Source: Leucaena leucocephala
Lineage: Eukaryota; Streptophyta; Magnoliopsida; Fabales; Fabaceae
DNA length: 64,000 bases
Assembly: GCA_037074615.1 (NCBI GenBank)
Contig: CM073534.1
Coordinates: forward strand, 8,242,861 to 8,306,860
Direction of reading: 5' to 3'
The notes under the pieces were generated by a model. That model did no database searches, was not told the DNA's origin, and was given only the letters and a program-made list of their open reading frames with translations. Positions within the stretch are counted from its first letter, which is position 1. Each line of letters begins with the position of its first letter. A program made the position numbers and the translations under genes. This document shows, one piece after another, positions 48,973 to 61,830 of the stretch.

Positions 48973-51363
48973 CACTACAAAAAAGCAATGATTTGGCAAC
49001 GACTTTTCAACGGCGACAAAAAATGTCACTGCTGAAAATAGATTTTCAGCGATAATTTTATCTGTCACCGCTAAAAGTCATGAGTTTATGTGGCGAGAAA
49101 TATGTCGTCGCTGAAAGTAAGACTTTCAGCGTCAACTTTATTTTGTCGCCGCAAAAGGTAAAAAAATTGAAATTTTATAGGCACTTTTCTATGAGCATAT
49201 TTGCAGCGACATGTATTCGTCACGGCAGAAAGTCTATAGTTTTTACGACGACAATTTTTTATCGCCGCAGAAGGGTGTATTCAACGGCAAATTTTATATC
49301 CTTGTCGCCGCTAAAAGTGTTCATACAATTTTTGCCCATTTAAATTGATTTTAAACAACTATCTAATATATATAATTAAATTATTGAATAATTTTATTTT
49401 TAAATAATAAATAAAAAATTTCACATGTGATTGTATTAAAGAAAGATTATAAAGAGAATAATGTGATGTGTATGAAAAAAATGAGATGAAACAGGGATAT
49501 GTACATAAAAGAGATATTATAAATGCGTGTGAATGAGTGTGAGAGTTAGTATGTGTATGTTACAGACAATGTGGGGGAGGAGATAGACGATAGGGAGATA
49601 TGTGTTAGAGAGAGATAAGGAGAGAGAATATACGTAAAATACGTACATACATAAATTTTTAGTTACTGTTGCATATGCCCTCTATTACTGTATTTCATGT
49701 AACATATGAACTTTTATAAAAATGATTTATAAGGTATTATTGAGTTTAAGAGTGTTTGTCTAAAATTAAAAAGTCTCAAAAGTAAAATTTTAGAAAAAGA
49801 AGAAAATGAAAGAATAATCATGAAAAATATCTTCGAGTTAAGGAAAATTAAGAAAAAGTAATAAAATGAGTAATTTGGGGGTTTAAAAAATTATAAAAGA
49901 GTTTATTTCCCAAAAAAAAAACTCAAATGATAGGCTCTTCTACTGCAATCAACAAGTGCAGAGGAGTTTGTAAGTCTATTAACGTGAATTTGAAGACTGC
50001 ACAAGGAGCAAATATTCGAGTCAAATTTTCAGATTCCATATCAAGAGCAATCGGTCTAGAAGCAAGAGATTTTTCTAATTATCTCTTAGAACCACAATCT
50101 CTTTCAGGGCTGATGGAGGTAGCTGGAAGAATATTTTTAAAAAATATGGTCATGATATGATTTTAAAAATAAAGGTGTTATTTATGTCAAACTTTTATAC
50201 TTATTTTAGTTTATTTATATTATTATATAAAGTATTTATATTTATTTGTTTCAGGATAAATTTGAACATGCTGATGTAATTATTGAAGAAAAGCTTCATA
50301 TAGTTATATCAATTATTTTACAAAATGTATTCAGAAATTGGAAGAACAATTTGCACTCTCACTATAAGAAATATGAGACTGATGATGATAGGTTAGCTTA
50401 TCCTCCTCAAACTATTAGTTTTTAAAATTGCGAGTGGTTATTAATATATTTTAAGTCTAATATGTTTAAGGTATCTCACTATCATTCTAAATAAATTATA
50501 TTTTTTTCTCAATTATTAAATTCTTATTAGTTATTACATTTTGTTATAGAACAAAAGTATAAGGAACGCGATAAATTGAGAAAAATAAATGACTAAACAT
50601 ACATGTGCTCCTTGATCATTTACAGAGATTTAATATGCTACAGTAAGTTCAATCTATCACTACTATAATTTAAATTTTCAATCCTTTTTTTAATTTTAAA
50701 ATCTAATCTTTATATTTTCTTGTATGTTATTATTTTGTAGAGAGATCCTACTACTGGATGACCTATCCCTCCTGACTAGCTGTGGGAGATAACATATACT
50801 AGGAAGATATTAGATAGACAAGTAGCATGGGCTGACCCACACTCTGAACAGCTTCATGTAAGCATTGTTGTTTAATATCTTATTTTGATTTAGTTTTATT
50901 TTTAATCTAATAGTTTTATATGTTTTTATTATAGAGTCATATGCACGAACTTTCTCAACAACAAGACTAAGATTTAGAGAGTGATGCTCGAATGACGTCA
51001 GAGAAAATATTGGTGACAATTATTGGTAAGAGGTCAGGGTATGTAAGAGGAAAATGGTATGGAATGGAACCTTCAAGGAAGAGAAATCGTCCTCAATCTA
51101 CTGATAGTTCAGTTATGGAAAGTGTGTGTGCCCAATTGTAGGAACACTTTGATAAAAAATTTCAAGAGGAAAGAGAAAAAATGGAGGTTGAGCGTGCAGT
51201 AGAGCGTGCAAAAATGGAAGAAGAACATGAAAAGATGCAACAAGAACGTGTGCAATTCGAGCAAAAATTAATGAAACAAATGGAGCAAAGGATACAAACT
51301 CAATTCGCTGCCTTGATGCAGAAGGGGCGACTACATGCGGCTACTTCTTCTAGTCATACATAG
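48973..51363 (+). mobile_element. CACTA (En/Spm) element remnant, 5' end plus transposase-gene region
   Basis: The 5' terminus CACTACAAAAAA is followed by subterminal repeats built on GCGGCGACAAAAA, CTTTCAGCG and TTGTCGCCGC to about 49320. After a linker (49345-49920) shared with the second CACTA copy comes decayed transposase sequence ending at 51363. No TTTTTTGTAGTG 3' terminus was found, so the end given is only the end of recognisable coding sequence. Confidence 0.75.
49927..51363 (+). pseudogene. CACTA-associated Transposase_24-type (Ptta/En/Spm) gene remnant
   Basis: Pieces in order are a 77-residue block (49927-50160, with GANIRVKFSD and a GLEARDFSNYL motif), FEHADVIIEEKL..VFRNWKNNLHSHYKKYE (50260-50400) and PIPPD-like sequence (50745-50860). 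Then come SDARMTSEKILVTIIGKRSGY and GKWYGMEPSRK (50935-51120), and a charged coiled-coil end (KMEVERAVERAKMEEEHEKM.., stop at 51361-51363). This order matches the plant Transposase_24 family found in CACTA elements. In-frame stops show it is dead. Confidence 0.7.
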
Positions 51364-51846
51364 TATTGGTCATTTTAGTGTACTAAGCATAAAATCTTGT
51401 CAACTTGAGGAACAATCACTAGCGATTTCGATAGAAATCATATTAGCGGCATAATTTGGGACTTATGCACTTAATATAATTATTTGAACAAGTTTGCAAA
51501 CTAAATATTGGAAATTGTTGATAAACAACCATGCACCATTTTTTAGATGCATCTCTTATTCATTAAGTATTAATATGATTATGGGCCCAAATCCATAGTT
51601 GATACATTATAAATCTACAATCATATCCTAATTCATAGCTAGTGATGATCTCATATTTAATTCTTTTTTAGAACAATCAGCAGCTAGAATGTCCACACAT
51701 TTTATAAAGAATGTGTTACATGTGCCATATATGAAGAATCTTCTAGTTCTTTAATGGGTGTCTGTATATTCTTCATAATATTTTGCCTCATTATGATATG
51801 GGATGATCTAATTGGTCATGCCAAATAATACATTTATAAACTTTAG

Positions 51847-52025
51847 GTTTTGCCTCTTATGGAGCCTTTTCTTTTAATCTTTTAACCAAATGAGAGGAAT
51901 TCAAGTCCTATTATAACCACTGAGGGTCAATTGAGCCTAATGGCTCCCTTCAGGAGCCTTTTCTTTTAATCCTTGATCCAATGGGAGGAATTCATGCTCC
52001 ATTATAACCACGAAGAGTCAATCCC
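51847..52025. repeat. Direct duplication, ~92-base period
   Basis: GGAGCCTTTTCTTTTAATC, GAGAGGAATTCA-like and ATTATAACCAC-like blocks occur at 51861 and again at 51953 in the same order. Confidence 0.75.
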
Positions 52026-52127
52026 ACATCTTCTTGCTTAAGTCAATATTTAAGGTAAGTGTTGGTGTGGGCCATAACATCTGAATATTATGTTGCATTC
52101 TGCGCGCAGACATTTATTGGATTTACA

Positions 52128-52490
52128 ATGGGTACATTTGGATAGACTTTTAGAAAATGGATTATAGGAAAAAAGAGTTTTTGAACAGTTTTTAGAAAAA
52201 GGCTTTTTGGAGAAAAATTTATAGAAAAAATAGTTCTAAATAAGTGGGTATTTTGATTATTATTATTAAAAGGACTTTTGTGATTGATAAATTATTATAA
52301 ATAGTATAATTTTATTAAAATATGAGAGGAGAGAGAAGAGAGTATGTAAAAAAATATGGGTAAAATAATAAATAGGTAATCCATAAGCTCTTGTACTATT
52401 TTAGAAATTATTCTCAATACCTTATCCAAACTATAATTTTAAACTATAGTTTGATCCAAAAGCCATTTTGAATAAATATAGCCTTTTGGC
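52128..52490. mobile_element. Probable MITE, copy 1
   Basis: The start (ATTTGGATAGACTTTTAG) and the AAAGGACTTTTGTGATTGAT/AAATTATTATAAATA interior recur near 57140-57320. The ends are weakly inverted. Class and limits are uncertain. Confidence 0.35.
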
Positions 52491-53829
52491 CCCATAATAA
52501 ATTTTTGCCTTTATACTATCAGTAAATTCATAGTCATTTACTTGAATGACTTTATGGCCTTATTGTAACTAATACTCATTATTTTAATATAATATAAAAT
52601 CTTTGCCTTTATTTACTCATTCAAGCATTGACTATATATAATCATGACATGAGTAAATATTCTAAGTATGGAAATTTTCCATTACTTTTTGTATGACATG
52701 AATCTTCACAAACCATCAGCTTTTATGACTGAGATAATTTTTTGCTTTTACAATTTTCTTTCATGTCGTTCAATGTATGAACATATAGCGTTCAAAACTA
52801 TGTTATTTGTAATATTCAGTTGTTGCTATATTGCTCATAAGCATAATAAATTTAGAGATTTCCTCTCTCCTTATAAGTCGCGAATTTCAACGAGTAATAG
52901 TCTGGAGGATTACAATAAAGATATCGTTCAAAGCTAAGCCTTCCATGCATGGGACATTTTAACATTTGGCTTTCAAGGTTGTTTCTTTATGATTATCAAA
53001 GTGCCACAAAAGTTCTACAAATACATGTTACTTATTGAGGCCGCAAAACGATCTTTTACAAAACATGTGAAATTCAAAGTGATATAGTTTCCGGCCCTTT
53101 GCTCATAAAATCATGAAATAACATAATAAAATTAACATAAATCTAATATTTTAAATAAGTAAATATTTAACAAAAGCAAGGAATAAACATGTTTATATAC
53201 CTTTATGTAATGAAAAAATCTCATTAACAAACTTACCCCAAGCCATCCTTCACAATATTGTTAATCATAATCATGCTATATAATATAATAGATATTGAAT
53301 ATTTAAATGATAAAGTATGAAATATAAATGTTATAGACAATAATAAGAAAATAAAAACATCATACATTTATATCATGTATAATAATCTTTAAGTGATCAA
53401 TAACAAACTCTTAATGTCATTTTCTCGTACAAATTCCGTAGAGACTCGTAAGTGGTATAATTCTTTTAATGTAATCATTGCAAAATAAATTTGGTAATTA
53501 GTCTTCATGACTATTACCTTTTAGGTACAATTTTGTGCAAGTCATTACTCTTCATGGAGATCACTTTTGAGTGGTACAATTCTCTACAAATCCTTAGTCT
53601 TTAGGACTTTATACAAATATTTTAAAAAACTACAAATCTCTTTTTATGTCAGTTGATATTTGAACCATATGCCTCTAGAGCTTTATCAATGTGCCATGAT
53701 TTCCTCTCTGTTTTTTTTTTTCATGTAGTTTATCAAAACCATATAGTAGTCTTTTAAAAAAGAACTATTATCAAAAGTACTGTTGTCATTTTTAACTATT
53801 TAATCAAGAAATGAAATTATGACATTAAT

Positions 53830-54650
53830 ATAAATTGATTATCATAAAAGGATAGTTTTCGGCGATCTAATCAGGAAATTAAAAGTATATGGCTACTAGC
53901 CATTTAATGATATAAAATCATGATATGTGTTATCAGCAGATTTCAAAATTGGTTATTCTAAATATGCAAAGGTAGCTTATGGCTATCCAATCAGTAAATG
54001 GAAAGTATTATAGTAGCTTATGGCCATTATGATATCAAGAGATATCAAATTGATTCTTATAAACATATAAGATATTATAAGGAAATCAAGAATATTATAG
54101 TTGCTGGCTATTTAATAATATAAAATCATGATATAAACATATATTAAATTATGGCTAATGGATTTAAAATATGATCTTTATGGCTTATGGCCATAATATA
54201 ACATTCAAAGCATTACTTTTGACTAGGATTTAAAATCTTATCATTATAGCTTCTGGCCATAATATAAAATTCTAAGTTTTATTTATGGTCTTTGGATAAA
54301 AATCCAAACTTTATAACTTTCATCTATAATATAAAAATCAAAACTTTACTTATGGCCTTTGGATAAGAATCTAAAATTTATAGCTTTCAAAAGTTTTATA
54401 ACTTTTAGCTATAATGTAAAATTCAAAGCTTTACTTCCACATTGGATAAAAAATTGAAGCTTTATGGCTTTTAGCCATAATACAAAACTCAGTTTTATTT
54501 CTAATCACTAGATTAAAAATTTAAGCTTTATGACTTATAAGCTTTATGCCTTCTAATTATAATATAAAAATCAAACCTTTATTTCTAACATTGGCTTTAA
54601 AATCCAAGCTATATAAACTTCAGGTCATGAAGAATTGAAAGCTCTATAGC
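53830..54650. repeat. Degenerate tandem repeats of GCTTTATGGCTTTTAGCCAT type
   Basis: GGCCATAATATAAAAT, AAAGCTTTACTT and GGATAAAAATCTAAA-like blocks recur many times at spacings of about 60-100 bases. The array decays toward its left. No gene is visible. Confidence 0.6.
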
Positions 54651-56029
54651 TTCATTCCACACAAAGAATAATTACAGTCCATAAAAGTATAGACAATAAG
54701 TCATAAAACAGAAAGAAAATATAGTGGTCAGACTATCAAAATACTATATATTTATTAGAGCATTCATACTGATAATGTGTTACAAACAAAAGAGAGTAAT
54801 GAAAAAGAATAGAGAATTAGAGTGGAGAAAGACATGGGAGTATATTTTATTCCATTCAGAGGTTTAGAATATATAATACATGACATCTAGTTATAGCCAC
54901 AACCTTACAATTTCATCAAAAGTTATATTTTTTGTAGGGCAATGTAAAAATATTTGTTATTTGTTTCTATATTAAGATTTCTTATCTATATTTCTTTTAA
55001 TAAATTAAAAAGAGAATTTACACATTGCTAACAAATCTAGAGATTTTTAATCATATATAAACCCAATCATATTATAAATGAAGAAATCACAAGGTAGAGG
55101 AATATTTTACAATGGGTTCTTCCTCGTGGTTGTTGGATAAGATCATCATTTTCATCATTTCCTTTCTGAACTTATGCTCTGCCATAGAAGTATCATATGA
55201 TGCAAAGTCTCTCATCATCAATGGAGAAAGACGCATTATTTGTCTGGATCAGTTCATTATCCATGAAGCACTGTGGAAATGTGGCTTGACATTATCCAAA
55301 AGGCCAAGGACGGAAGTCTTGATGCCAATGAAACTTGTGTCTTTCGGGATCGCCATGAACCTGTTCGACAAAAGTATGACTTCTCAGGAAACTTGGATTT
55401 CGTCAAGTTTTTCAAACTAATCCAACAAGCGGGACTATATGCCATTCTAAGGATTCCCACTATGGCTCCACAACATGCCAGGGATTGAATTGAGAACTGA
55501 TAACCAAGTTTTCCAGAATGAAATGCAGATTTTCACTTCAAAAATTGTGGACATCACGGCCAAAGAGAGGCCAAGCTGTTTGCATCACAAGGACTCAAGG
55601 AGAACCAATTAAGAACATAGCAATTAGAAAGAATCCTCAATAACAAAACAAGTAAAAGATAATGAAAACGGGATAGCAGAGAATATTCAGGGAGAGATTT
55701 TCCAAATTCTTGATTGCCTACTCTGCTCCTGCCCATTCTTTTGCAGCTCCTTCACGCACTTTCCACGTGGTCCTGCGCTTTCTATTACTATTACGTGGCA
55801 ATAAGGATGGATCTTTACTAACCTCCCGTTTTTGGATTTGGATCCTCGTCTGTTTGGGCCTGAAAAGCTTCACTATCCTTGAGCCCATCCATGAATTAAT
55901 ATAAGACTCATTCTGTTCGATATTAGTGTCGTCTATAAGAAAAAAAGATTTTATCCTACCCTTGAATCGTAGGTAAATTTAACCATTTTCTAAAAAAATT
56001 TGTACTAACAAAAATTAGAGAGTTAATAT

Positions 56030-56245
56030 TAGTTCTAAATATAAGATATATTTCCTACATTTATCAATTTTTTTAAATTATCTCTATTGATACTTCATCA
56101 ACAATGATCAAATAAAGGAGAGAGGGAGTTAAATAAGATTATTATAGTATTTTAAAAAAAATATTATATTAATTAATTTAATTAACTGTGTTAATCTAAT
56201 TAAATTAATTAAATATATTATATATTAAAAACTAGAGGAGGATTA
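56030..56245. mobile_element. Stowaway-like MITE, family 1, inside the beta-galactosidase pseudogene
   Basis: Reverse-complement similarity to 32604-32864 through GGAGAGAGGGAGTTAAATAA and ATTAATTAAATATATTATA, ending AACTAGAGGAG. Confidence 0.5.
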
Positions 56246-56399
56246 TGTAGGGGTTATGGAGGTGCGGGGAAGCATATGTGAAATGGTGTGCTCAATTGGC
56301 TCAAGCACAAAACATTGGGTTCCATGGTTCATGTTCCAATAAAATGATGCTCCTCATGATAGAATCAACACATGTAATGGATATTATTGTGATATTACT

Positions 56400-56640
56400 T
56401 CCAATTTTAATTATAAGAGTTAGATAATTTTTTTAGATAAATCAAAGAAATCAAATAGATTAGTTAATCATGATCAAATATATAGCAAGATAAATTTATA
56501 TTATATACTCTTCAATCTATTCAAATTAGTCAATTAAATTTTATATTAATTATAATTAATTGATTTATTTAATTTTTTAAATTTATTTTAAAAAAATAAT
56601 TATTTTTTATAATTAGTATTAGAGGTATTATTTTTCAATC
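56400..56640. mobile_element. MITE family 2 copy inside the beta-galactosidase pseudogene
   Basis: It shares TTAGTTAATCATGATCAAAT, AAATTTATATTATATACTC and AAATTAGTCAATTAAATTTT with 4480-4725. It separates two decayed exons of the pseudogene. Confidence 0.45.
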
Positions 56641-57139
56641 CAATAACCCGAAAAGTCCAAAACCGTGAACCGAAAAATGGATTGGAAGGTTTCAAGAAAG
56701 GAATCCTCATAGGATTGCTAAAGATGTGGCTTACTCGGTGGCTTGTTTTTTTTCCAGAATGGCGGGGTTCTCAATAATTATTACATGTACCGTGGAGGAA
56801 CAACATCTTATGATTACGATGTTCCGATCGTTGAGTATGGAAATTTGAATCAATCAAAATGGCGGCATCTTAAGCAGATTCTTACTATGGAACAAGAACT
56901 TATAATAGGGATTTTGGAAATTCAAGGACATTGACCACATACACCAGTGATACTGCCATTGGAGGAAGATTTTGCTTCTTGAGCAATACCAAGGAACGCC
57001 AAAATGCAGATGTACATTTACAAGATGGTAATGACAAGTACTTTGTGCCTGCTTGGTCTGTGACCATTCTTGAAAATTGTAGTAGAGGTTTTCAACACTG
57101 CAAAGGTTAATACTCAAACTTCAATACGCCTTATTGGTT

Positions 57140-57320
57140 TAATTTTTGGAGAAAAAATTATAAATAAATGTGATTTAAAAGTGTTTCTAAAGAAAAGTTT
57201 TTAGAAGAAATTTTGATAGAAATAAGTGTTTGGATATTTATTATCAGAATAACTTTTGTAATTAATAAATTATCAGAAATAATACGAGATGAAATGATAA
57301 TTACATAAATTATAATTTTA
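57140..57320. mobile_element. Probable MITE, copy 2 (partial), in the pseudogene
   Basis: It shares AACTTTTGTAATTAATAAAT and AGAAATAA blocks with 52128-52490 in the same orientation. Confidence 0.35.
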
Positions 57321-58635
57321 AATTTATATTTTTTATTTGATATTAAAATAATAAATAATATTTATACATATACATATATTTAATTTATTAGATAATTAAT
57401 AATAAATAATAATAATAATTTATAAAGTGTTTATAAGAACAACAGGAATAAATTTATGCATGTTCATATTTAATAACTTCACATTATTTAATTAATAAGC
57501 AGCTTTGTCTTGTGCATAAAATTATAAGAATAAAAATCTACAATTAACTTCATTATTTTTTTTAAACTTCAGAATAGTAATTTCTTAACCTTTGTTTTTA
57601 TATTTGGTTTTATGGCATTAGAAAAAGGAAGAATTATCCACAAAACCACAGTTAAAAAGGATTAGAAGCTAATAAACGAGGAAATATGTTGAAGCTTAAC
57701 ACAATAACGGTGAAGAAAAGTGATTATGACAATGCTAATAAACTCACTGCTTCGGCATAGAGACCAGAATACATGAATGACACCATGAAAGGAATAGGGA
57801 AATTCAAGACAAACCAACTTCTTGAGCAAAAAGACTTGACTTCATATGTGAGTGATTACTTATGGTACATGACTACTATTTAGATCAAAGGCGTATCCGC
57901 TTGGAAAAATGCAAGCAAAATTCCCTATTGAATGCACCAATATTTTGGCACTAATATTCCTAACTCAAGAGAGCCTACTACCATCTCAATATTATCAACT
58001 TATTCTACATTTCATTCCACTTTATTCCCCAAAATCCAAAAAAAAATGTCTACATTCAATTATATTATCTTCACTTTGTTTTTAAAATGATATGATTGAT
58101 TTTCACAACCCGATGTTTATAGATTTCTTTTGCATTTAGTTTTTTAAGATAGTCATAAGGCTCCTCTAAGGGAATGATATGAGGTTGTTCTCTATAGTAC
58201 AATCCTTAGTTTATAAATATTTTCATTTTGAACTCTCAAATCCTGTAAGAATAGGGTCATGTTTTTCACAGTTTTGTCAACAAAAATTTTGCAGGGTCCA
58301 AATTTAGCTAATGGGGGGATGGATTCATATGTGAGGCACCTATTTTTCCTTGAAGCGAGGAAGAAACATTATAACTTTGCTTAGTACAATAGTTGGACTT
58401 GAGAATTATGGAGTAAAATAAGTTTGACCTAGCAGAGACTGGGATAACAAGTGGTCCAATTCAGCTAATTGGCAAGAACAACATTACGATGGACTTGTCA
58501 AACAATACTTGGTCTTACAAAATCGGCTTGAAGGATGAGGCTAAACATTATTAGGACCTTGTATGTCACTTTCTCATTAATTGTTTATTAGTAGATAGTG
58601 CATTATGTATATACTCATATTTTAATACTTATCTA

Positions 58636-58884
58636 CTCCTTAATATATAACATATTTAATTAATATGATTTAATTAATTAAATTAGTTAAATTAGTTAAT
58701 ATAATATATTTTTTTAAAATACCATAATCATCTTCATTCACTCCCTCACTTTATCTCTTCATTATTGTTGAGGGAATTTTAATTGGGGTAATTTAAGAAA
58801 AATTTAATAAATATAAAAAATATGTCTTATATTTAAAATTAAAATCAACTCATCAATTATATCTTATATTAAATACTATAAGAG
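58636..58884. mobile_element. Stowaway-like MITE, family 1
   Basis: Left end TA|CTCCTTAATATATAACA and right end ATAAGAG|TA give a TA target duplication. The interior (TTAGTTAATATAATATATTT, CACTCCCTCACTTTATC) matches the other copies. Confidence 0.65.
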
Positions 58885-59382
58885 TATTTCCTAATATATG
58901 TAAATGATCATTATGAATTTGAAACATTCCCGCAGAATAATCACTTTAAATTGAGCCATGCATAGAGTTTTGAAGCACTACTACGGATTACAACTTACAA
59001 TAATATCATCTCTCTCTACTTTGCTCGTTGATTCAACATATATAGGGGATCTAAAAATAGGTAAATTAAATTAATCATGAATAGATCAATATATATATAT
59101 ATATATGCATTATTCATGATATATATATATATATATATCTACACATGAGTAACTTTTTTTCACTAATTCTTAGCATCCCATTATACCTAAGAACCTTGGT
59201 TGGACTAGGATAATCTTAAACCTGACAAACCTACCTAGAACTACACTAAACTCAAAGTTAAAGAAAATACTTCACTATTAGTAAAATCAATCAACGAGCT
59301 AATAGCAGCAAAACACTACAGAAACAAGTTAAGGATTAAGAGGACGAACGCCGCCGCCATTTGCATCAACAAGACCGCCAAG

Positions 59383-59814
59383 TCAACCAGCACCACCAAC
59401 ACCACCGACGCCGCCAACAACACCAGCGCCACCAAGCCCACCCATGCCACCACCACCAGCGCCACCTAGTCCTCCAACATCACCTGCACCACCTACGCCA
59501 CCGATACCGCCAACTCCACCTAAGCCGCCAACTCCGCCACCTATGCCTTTAAAACCACCTATTCCGGCAACACCTCCGATTCCAGCTCCACGGGTGCCAA
59601 CATAGCCCCCCATGCCAGCAAAACCACCAACTCCACCACCATAAACGAAGTTCTTCTCGTCACCCACACCATTAATTCCACTTTCCGCAGATGAAACACG
59701 CTCATGCATTACAGTTTCTTCATCTTCTCCACCATAATTACCAGGAACTTCACGTGCACTTGCATGCACCAGAATCAGCAAAAACAGGACCATCACAACA
59801 GCACATTTCGCCAT
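59383..59814 (-). CDS. Secreted glycine-rich protein (GRP), possibly 3'-truncated
   Basis: A 143-residue single-exon frame starts MAKCAVVMVLFLLILVHASA, a clear signal peptide with likely cleavage before REVPG. A short acidic linker follows, then from about residue 60 a low-complexity GG-V/I/L-GG-A/F repeat region. This is the layout of plant cell-wall or apoplastic glycine-rich proteins, which are structural or stress-linked; no enzyme motif is present. The start is supported by a GA-rich leader and a TATA-like box about 85 bases upstream. The TGA stop falls inside the repeat. Past it the same frame continues with LGGLVDANGGGVRPLNP before TAA near 59329, so the stop may be a recent nonsense change from a glycine codon. 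Confidence 0.85.
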   Translation of the reverse strand: MAKCAVVMVLFLLILVHASAREVPGNYGGEDEETVMHERVSSAESGINGVGDEKNFVYGGGVGGFAGMGGYVGTRGAGIGGVAGIGGFKGIGGGVGGLGGVGGIGGVGGAGDVGGLGGAGGGGMGGLGGAGVVGGVGGVGGAG

Positions 59815-59892
59815 CTCTCTCTCTTCTCTCTCTCTAAGTTCAATGGAGCTAGAAAACTGAACTGTGTTCTGTTGTGTTGCATGGTGAAGTAT

Positions 59893-59903
59893 TCTCTTAT
59901 AGA
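59893..59903 (-). promoter_or_regulatory. TATA-like box of the glycine-rich protein gene
   Basis: On the gene's strand TTCTATAAGAG lies about 85 bases before the start codon, followed by a leader that ends in a (GA)n run directly before the ATG. The spacing suits a TATA box with a short 5' UTR. Confidence 0.5.
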
Positions 59904-60254
59904 AGAAGATTCAGGTGGTGGACAGTTGAGAGTAATAAAAGTTTGAAGTGAATAATGGGGATGAAGTTGATCCCTATTAAGTAACTTAAGGAGCTCTCTT
60001 ATATTTCCGAAGACTGGGCAGAAGTTGAATGCTTCAAAATTAATGTAGAGATCAGAGGGTTAGGTGGAAACAGGAGAGAATTTAACCGAAGCACGAGTCA
60101 TGTTGGTTTTCGGAATTTGCAATATTTGTTTCTGCAAATCGTTTCTGTGCTTCGCCTGGGTCTAACAGCTACTTGATGGCCAAAAAAGGGTCTGCCATAT
60201 CCACTGTCCAATTATTGTCCTTTTGAGCTCTACAACTTATATAATATACTAATA

Positions 60255-60490
60255 TTCGTTTTTAATATAAGCGTTCGCTGACTTCTTTAAAAAAATAAAA
60301 AAATTAAATTAATTAATTATAATAAAATCTAATTCTTTAAGATAAATTCATATTATATAATCTTTAATCTATCTAAATTAGTCAACTAACTTATCTAATA
60401 TTATTTATAATTAACTCATTTATTTGAATTCCTTAATATATTTAAAAAAATTAACTAACTCTTACACTAAAAACTAAAAATAACTATTTA
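60255..60490. mobile_element. MITE family 2 copy
   Basis: It shares the AAATTCATATTATATAATC region, AAATTAGTCAACTAACTT and a TAACTAACTCTTACACT end with the other copies. Confidence 0.45.
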
Positions 60491-60627
60491 TTAAAGCAAA
60501 TATTGCATCCTATTAAGCTTTTAATAATGTACTCTCCCACTGCTTGTATATATAAGTTACACTATTTGAAACAAGGGTTGACCCTATATATAAGTTACAC
60601 TTTATTTTTGTTAGAAATTTTGATCTA

Positions 60628-60858
60628 CTCCCTCCTATCTATATTATAAGTTTCTAGAAGAATGATTTTATCTAAAATATAAGTCACTTGTAGGATAATT
60701 AATATTTATTTGCCAATTTTGTCCTTATCAATAATTCTCATTTCCAATTCCATATTCTTTAATGTGGGTAAAAGAGAAAAATATTTTAATTTATGACATA
60801 TGAAATAAGTTAACTGTCATTTTTTATTCCCCTGACTTATATTGTTCATTGGAGGGAG
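60628..60858. mobile_element. Stowaway MITE
   Basis: Ends CTCCCTCCTATCTATATTAT and, reversed, CTCCCTCCAATGAACAATAT are classic Stowaway termini, flanked by TA on both sides (60626-60627 and 60859-60860). Length is 231 bases. A further GAGGGAGTA end near 61322-61330 hints at a larger, older relative around it. Confidence 0.85.
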
Positions 60859-61559
60859 TATTCTTTTCATTTTTACCCTCAAATATATACTTGTAAATTA
60901 ATTACTCAAAGGTTTCACTCATTCTCTCCCACTTACTTTCTCCATAAATAAAGATATATTTTATAAAAATTACATCTCTTACATATTTATTATTTTGAAC
61001 TAAGTTTAGCCAACATTTTGATCTACACAGTTTAGTTAGCTGTAACTTACATATATATATATATATATATACACTTTTAGTTCTATCTATATGAGAGAGA
61101 GAAAATATTTTGGTCATATTTAAATTTTTTATATGAATGTACAATTTTATCCTTCATTTATTATTGTGTTGACTTTAGTCTTATGGTGTATAATATATAT
61201 TAAAGTGGGATAAATTTAAAAAGTTATTGAATTTTAAGGTAAAGTTAGTGAAGTTTTCTTTGGTCTATACAAAATATACTAAAAATAATTTATAAATAAA
61301 ATAAGATGATGATATGTGACCAGAGGGAGTACTGAAAACCATACAAATGAATAATATGAGTAATTAAATAAGGGTAGAATATGGGGAAATGGGAAAGTAA
61401 AAAAAATGAGACTACATAAACCCGAAACACTCATTTATGTAAAATATAGAGGATGTGTAGTGGAAAATATTGATTATTGGTAGTGATGTTAATCTAAGTT
61501 GTTGGATTTGTTGAAAAATCATACTAATGACACTACAAAAAAAAAATAAAGTTTTGGCA

Positions 61560-61830
61560 ACGACTTTTTAGCTGCGACAAAAAATGTCGCCACTAAAAAT
61601 AGATTTTCAGTGGAGACTATAATTGTCGCTGCTGAAAGGCCTGAGTTTCTAAGTGAGACTTTCAGCGATGACTTTTCTTTGTCGCCGCGGATACTATGAC
61701 CTTATGCGGTGACACATACTATCACCCCAGAAGGTCATAGTATCTGCGGCGATAATTTTTTATCACCGCTGAAAAGTCATTTTTAGCGGCAACTTTTTTA
61801 TGTCGCCGCTAAAAGTCTTCATACAATTTT
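61560..61830 (+). repeat. CACTA subterminal repeat array
   Basis: Repeats in both orientations of GCGGCGACAAA/TTTGTCGCCGC and CTTTCAGCG occur at short spacing. In CACTA elements such arrays bind the element's own protein. Confidence 0.7.

Larger units (their letters stand above)
51364..55111. other. Gene-poor region, decayed repeats
   Basis: It contains the 92-base duplication, a probable MITE and the 53830-54650 array. The 89-residue frame at 52668-52937 looks random. Confidence 0.5.
55112..58570 (+). pseudogene. Beta-galactosidase (GH35, plant BGAL family) pseudogene with introns
   Basis: Fragments of a plant beta-galactosidase follow each other in the right order. At 55112-55600: a signal peptide (MGSSSWLLDKIIIFII), then EVSYDAKSLIINGERR, DIIQKAKDGSLDA, RHEPVRQKYDFSGNLDFVKF and, in another frame, GFPLWLHNMPGIELRTDN. 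Then come AGK..VKWC-like sequence (56240-56390), RIAKDVAYSVA and a MY-GGTTSYDYD block with EYGNLNQ (56640-56890), and RFCFLSNT with KYFVPAWSVTIL (56960-57110). The last blocks are NQLLEQKDLTS-YVSDYLWY (57770-57880) and VGLENYG with the DLSNNTWSYKIG region (58380-58550). Frameshifts and stops break it, and the conserved segment before GFPLWL, which carries active-site sequence, is deleted. Introns remain, so it arose by gene duplication or in-place decay, not by retroposition. A MITE sits inside. Confidence 0.85.
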
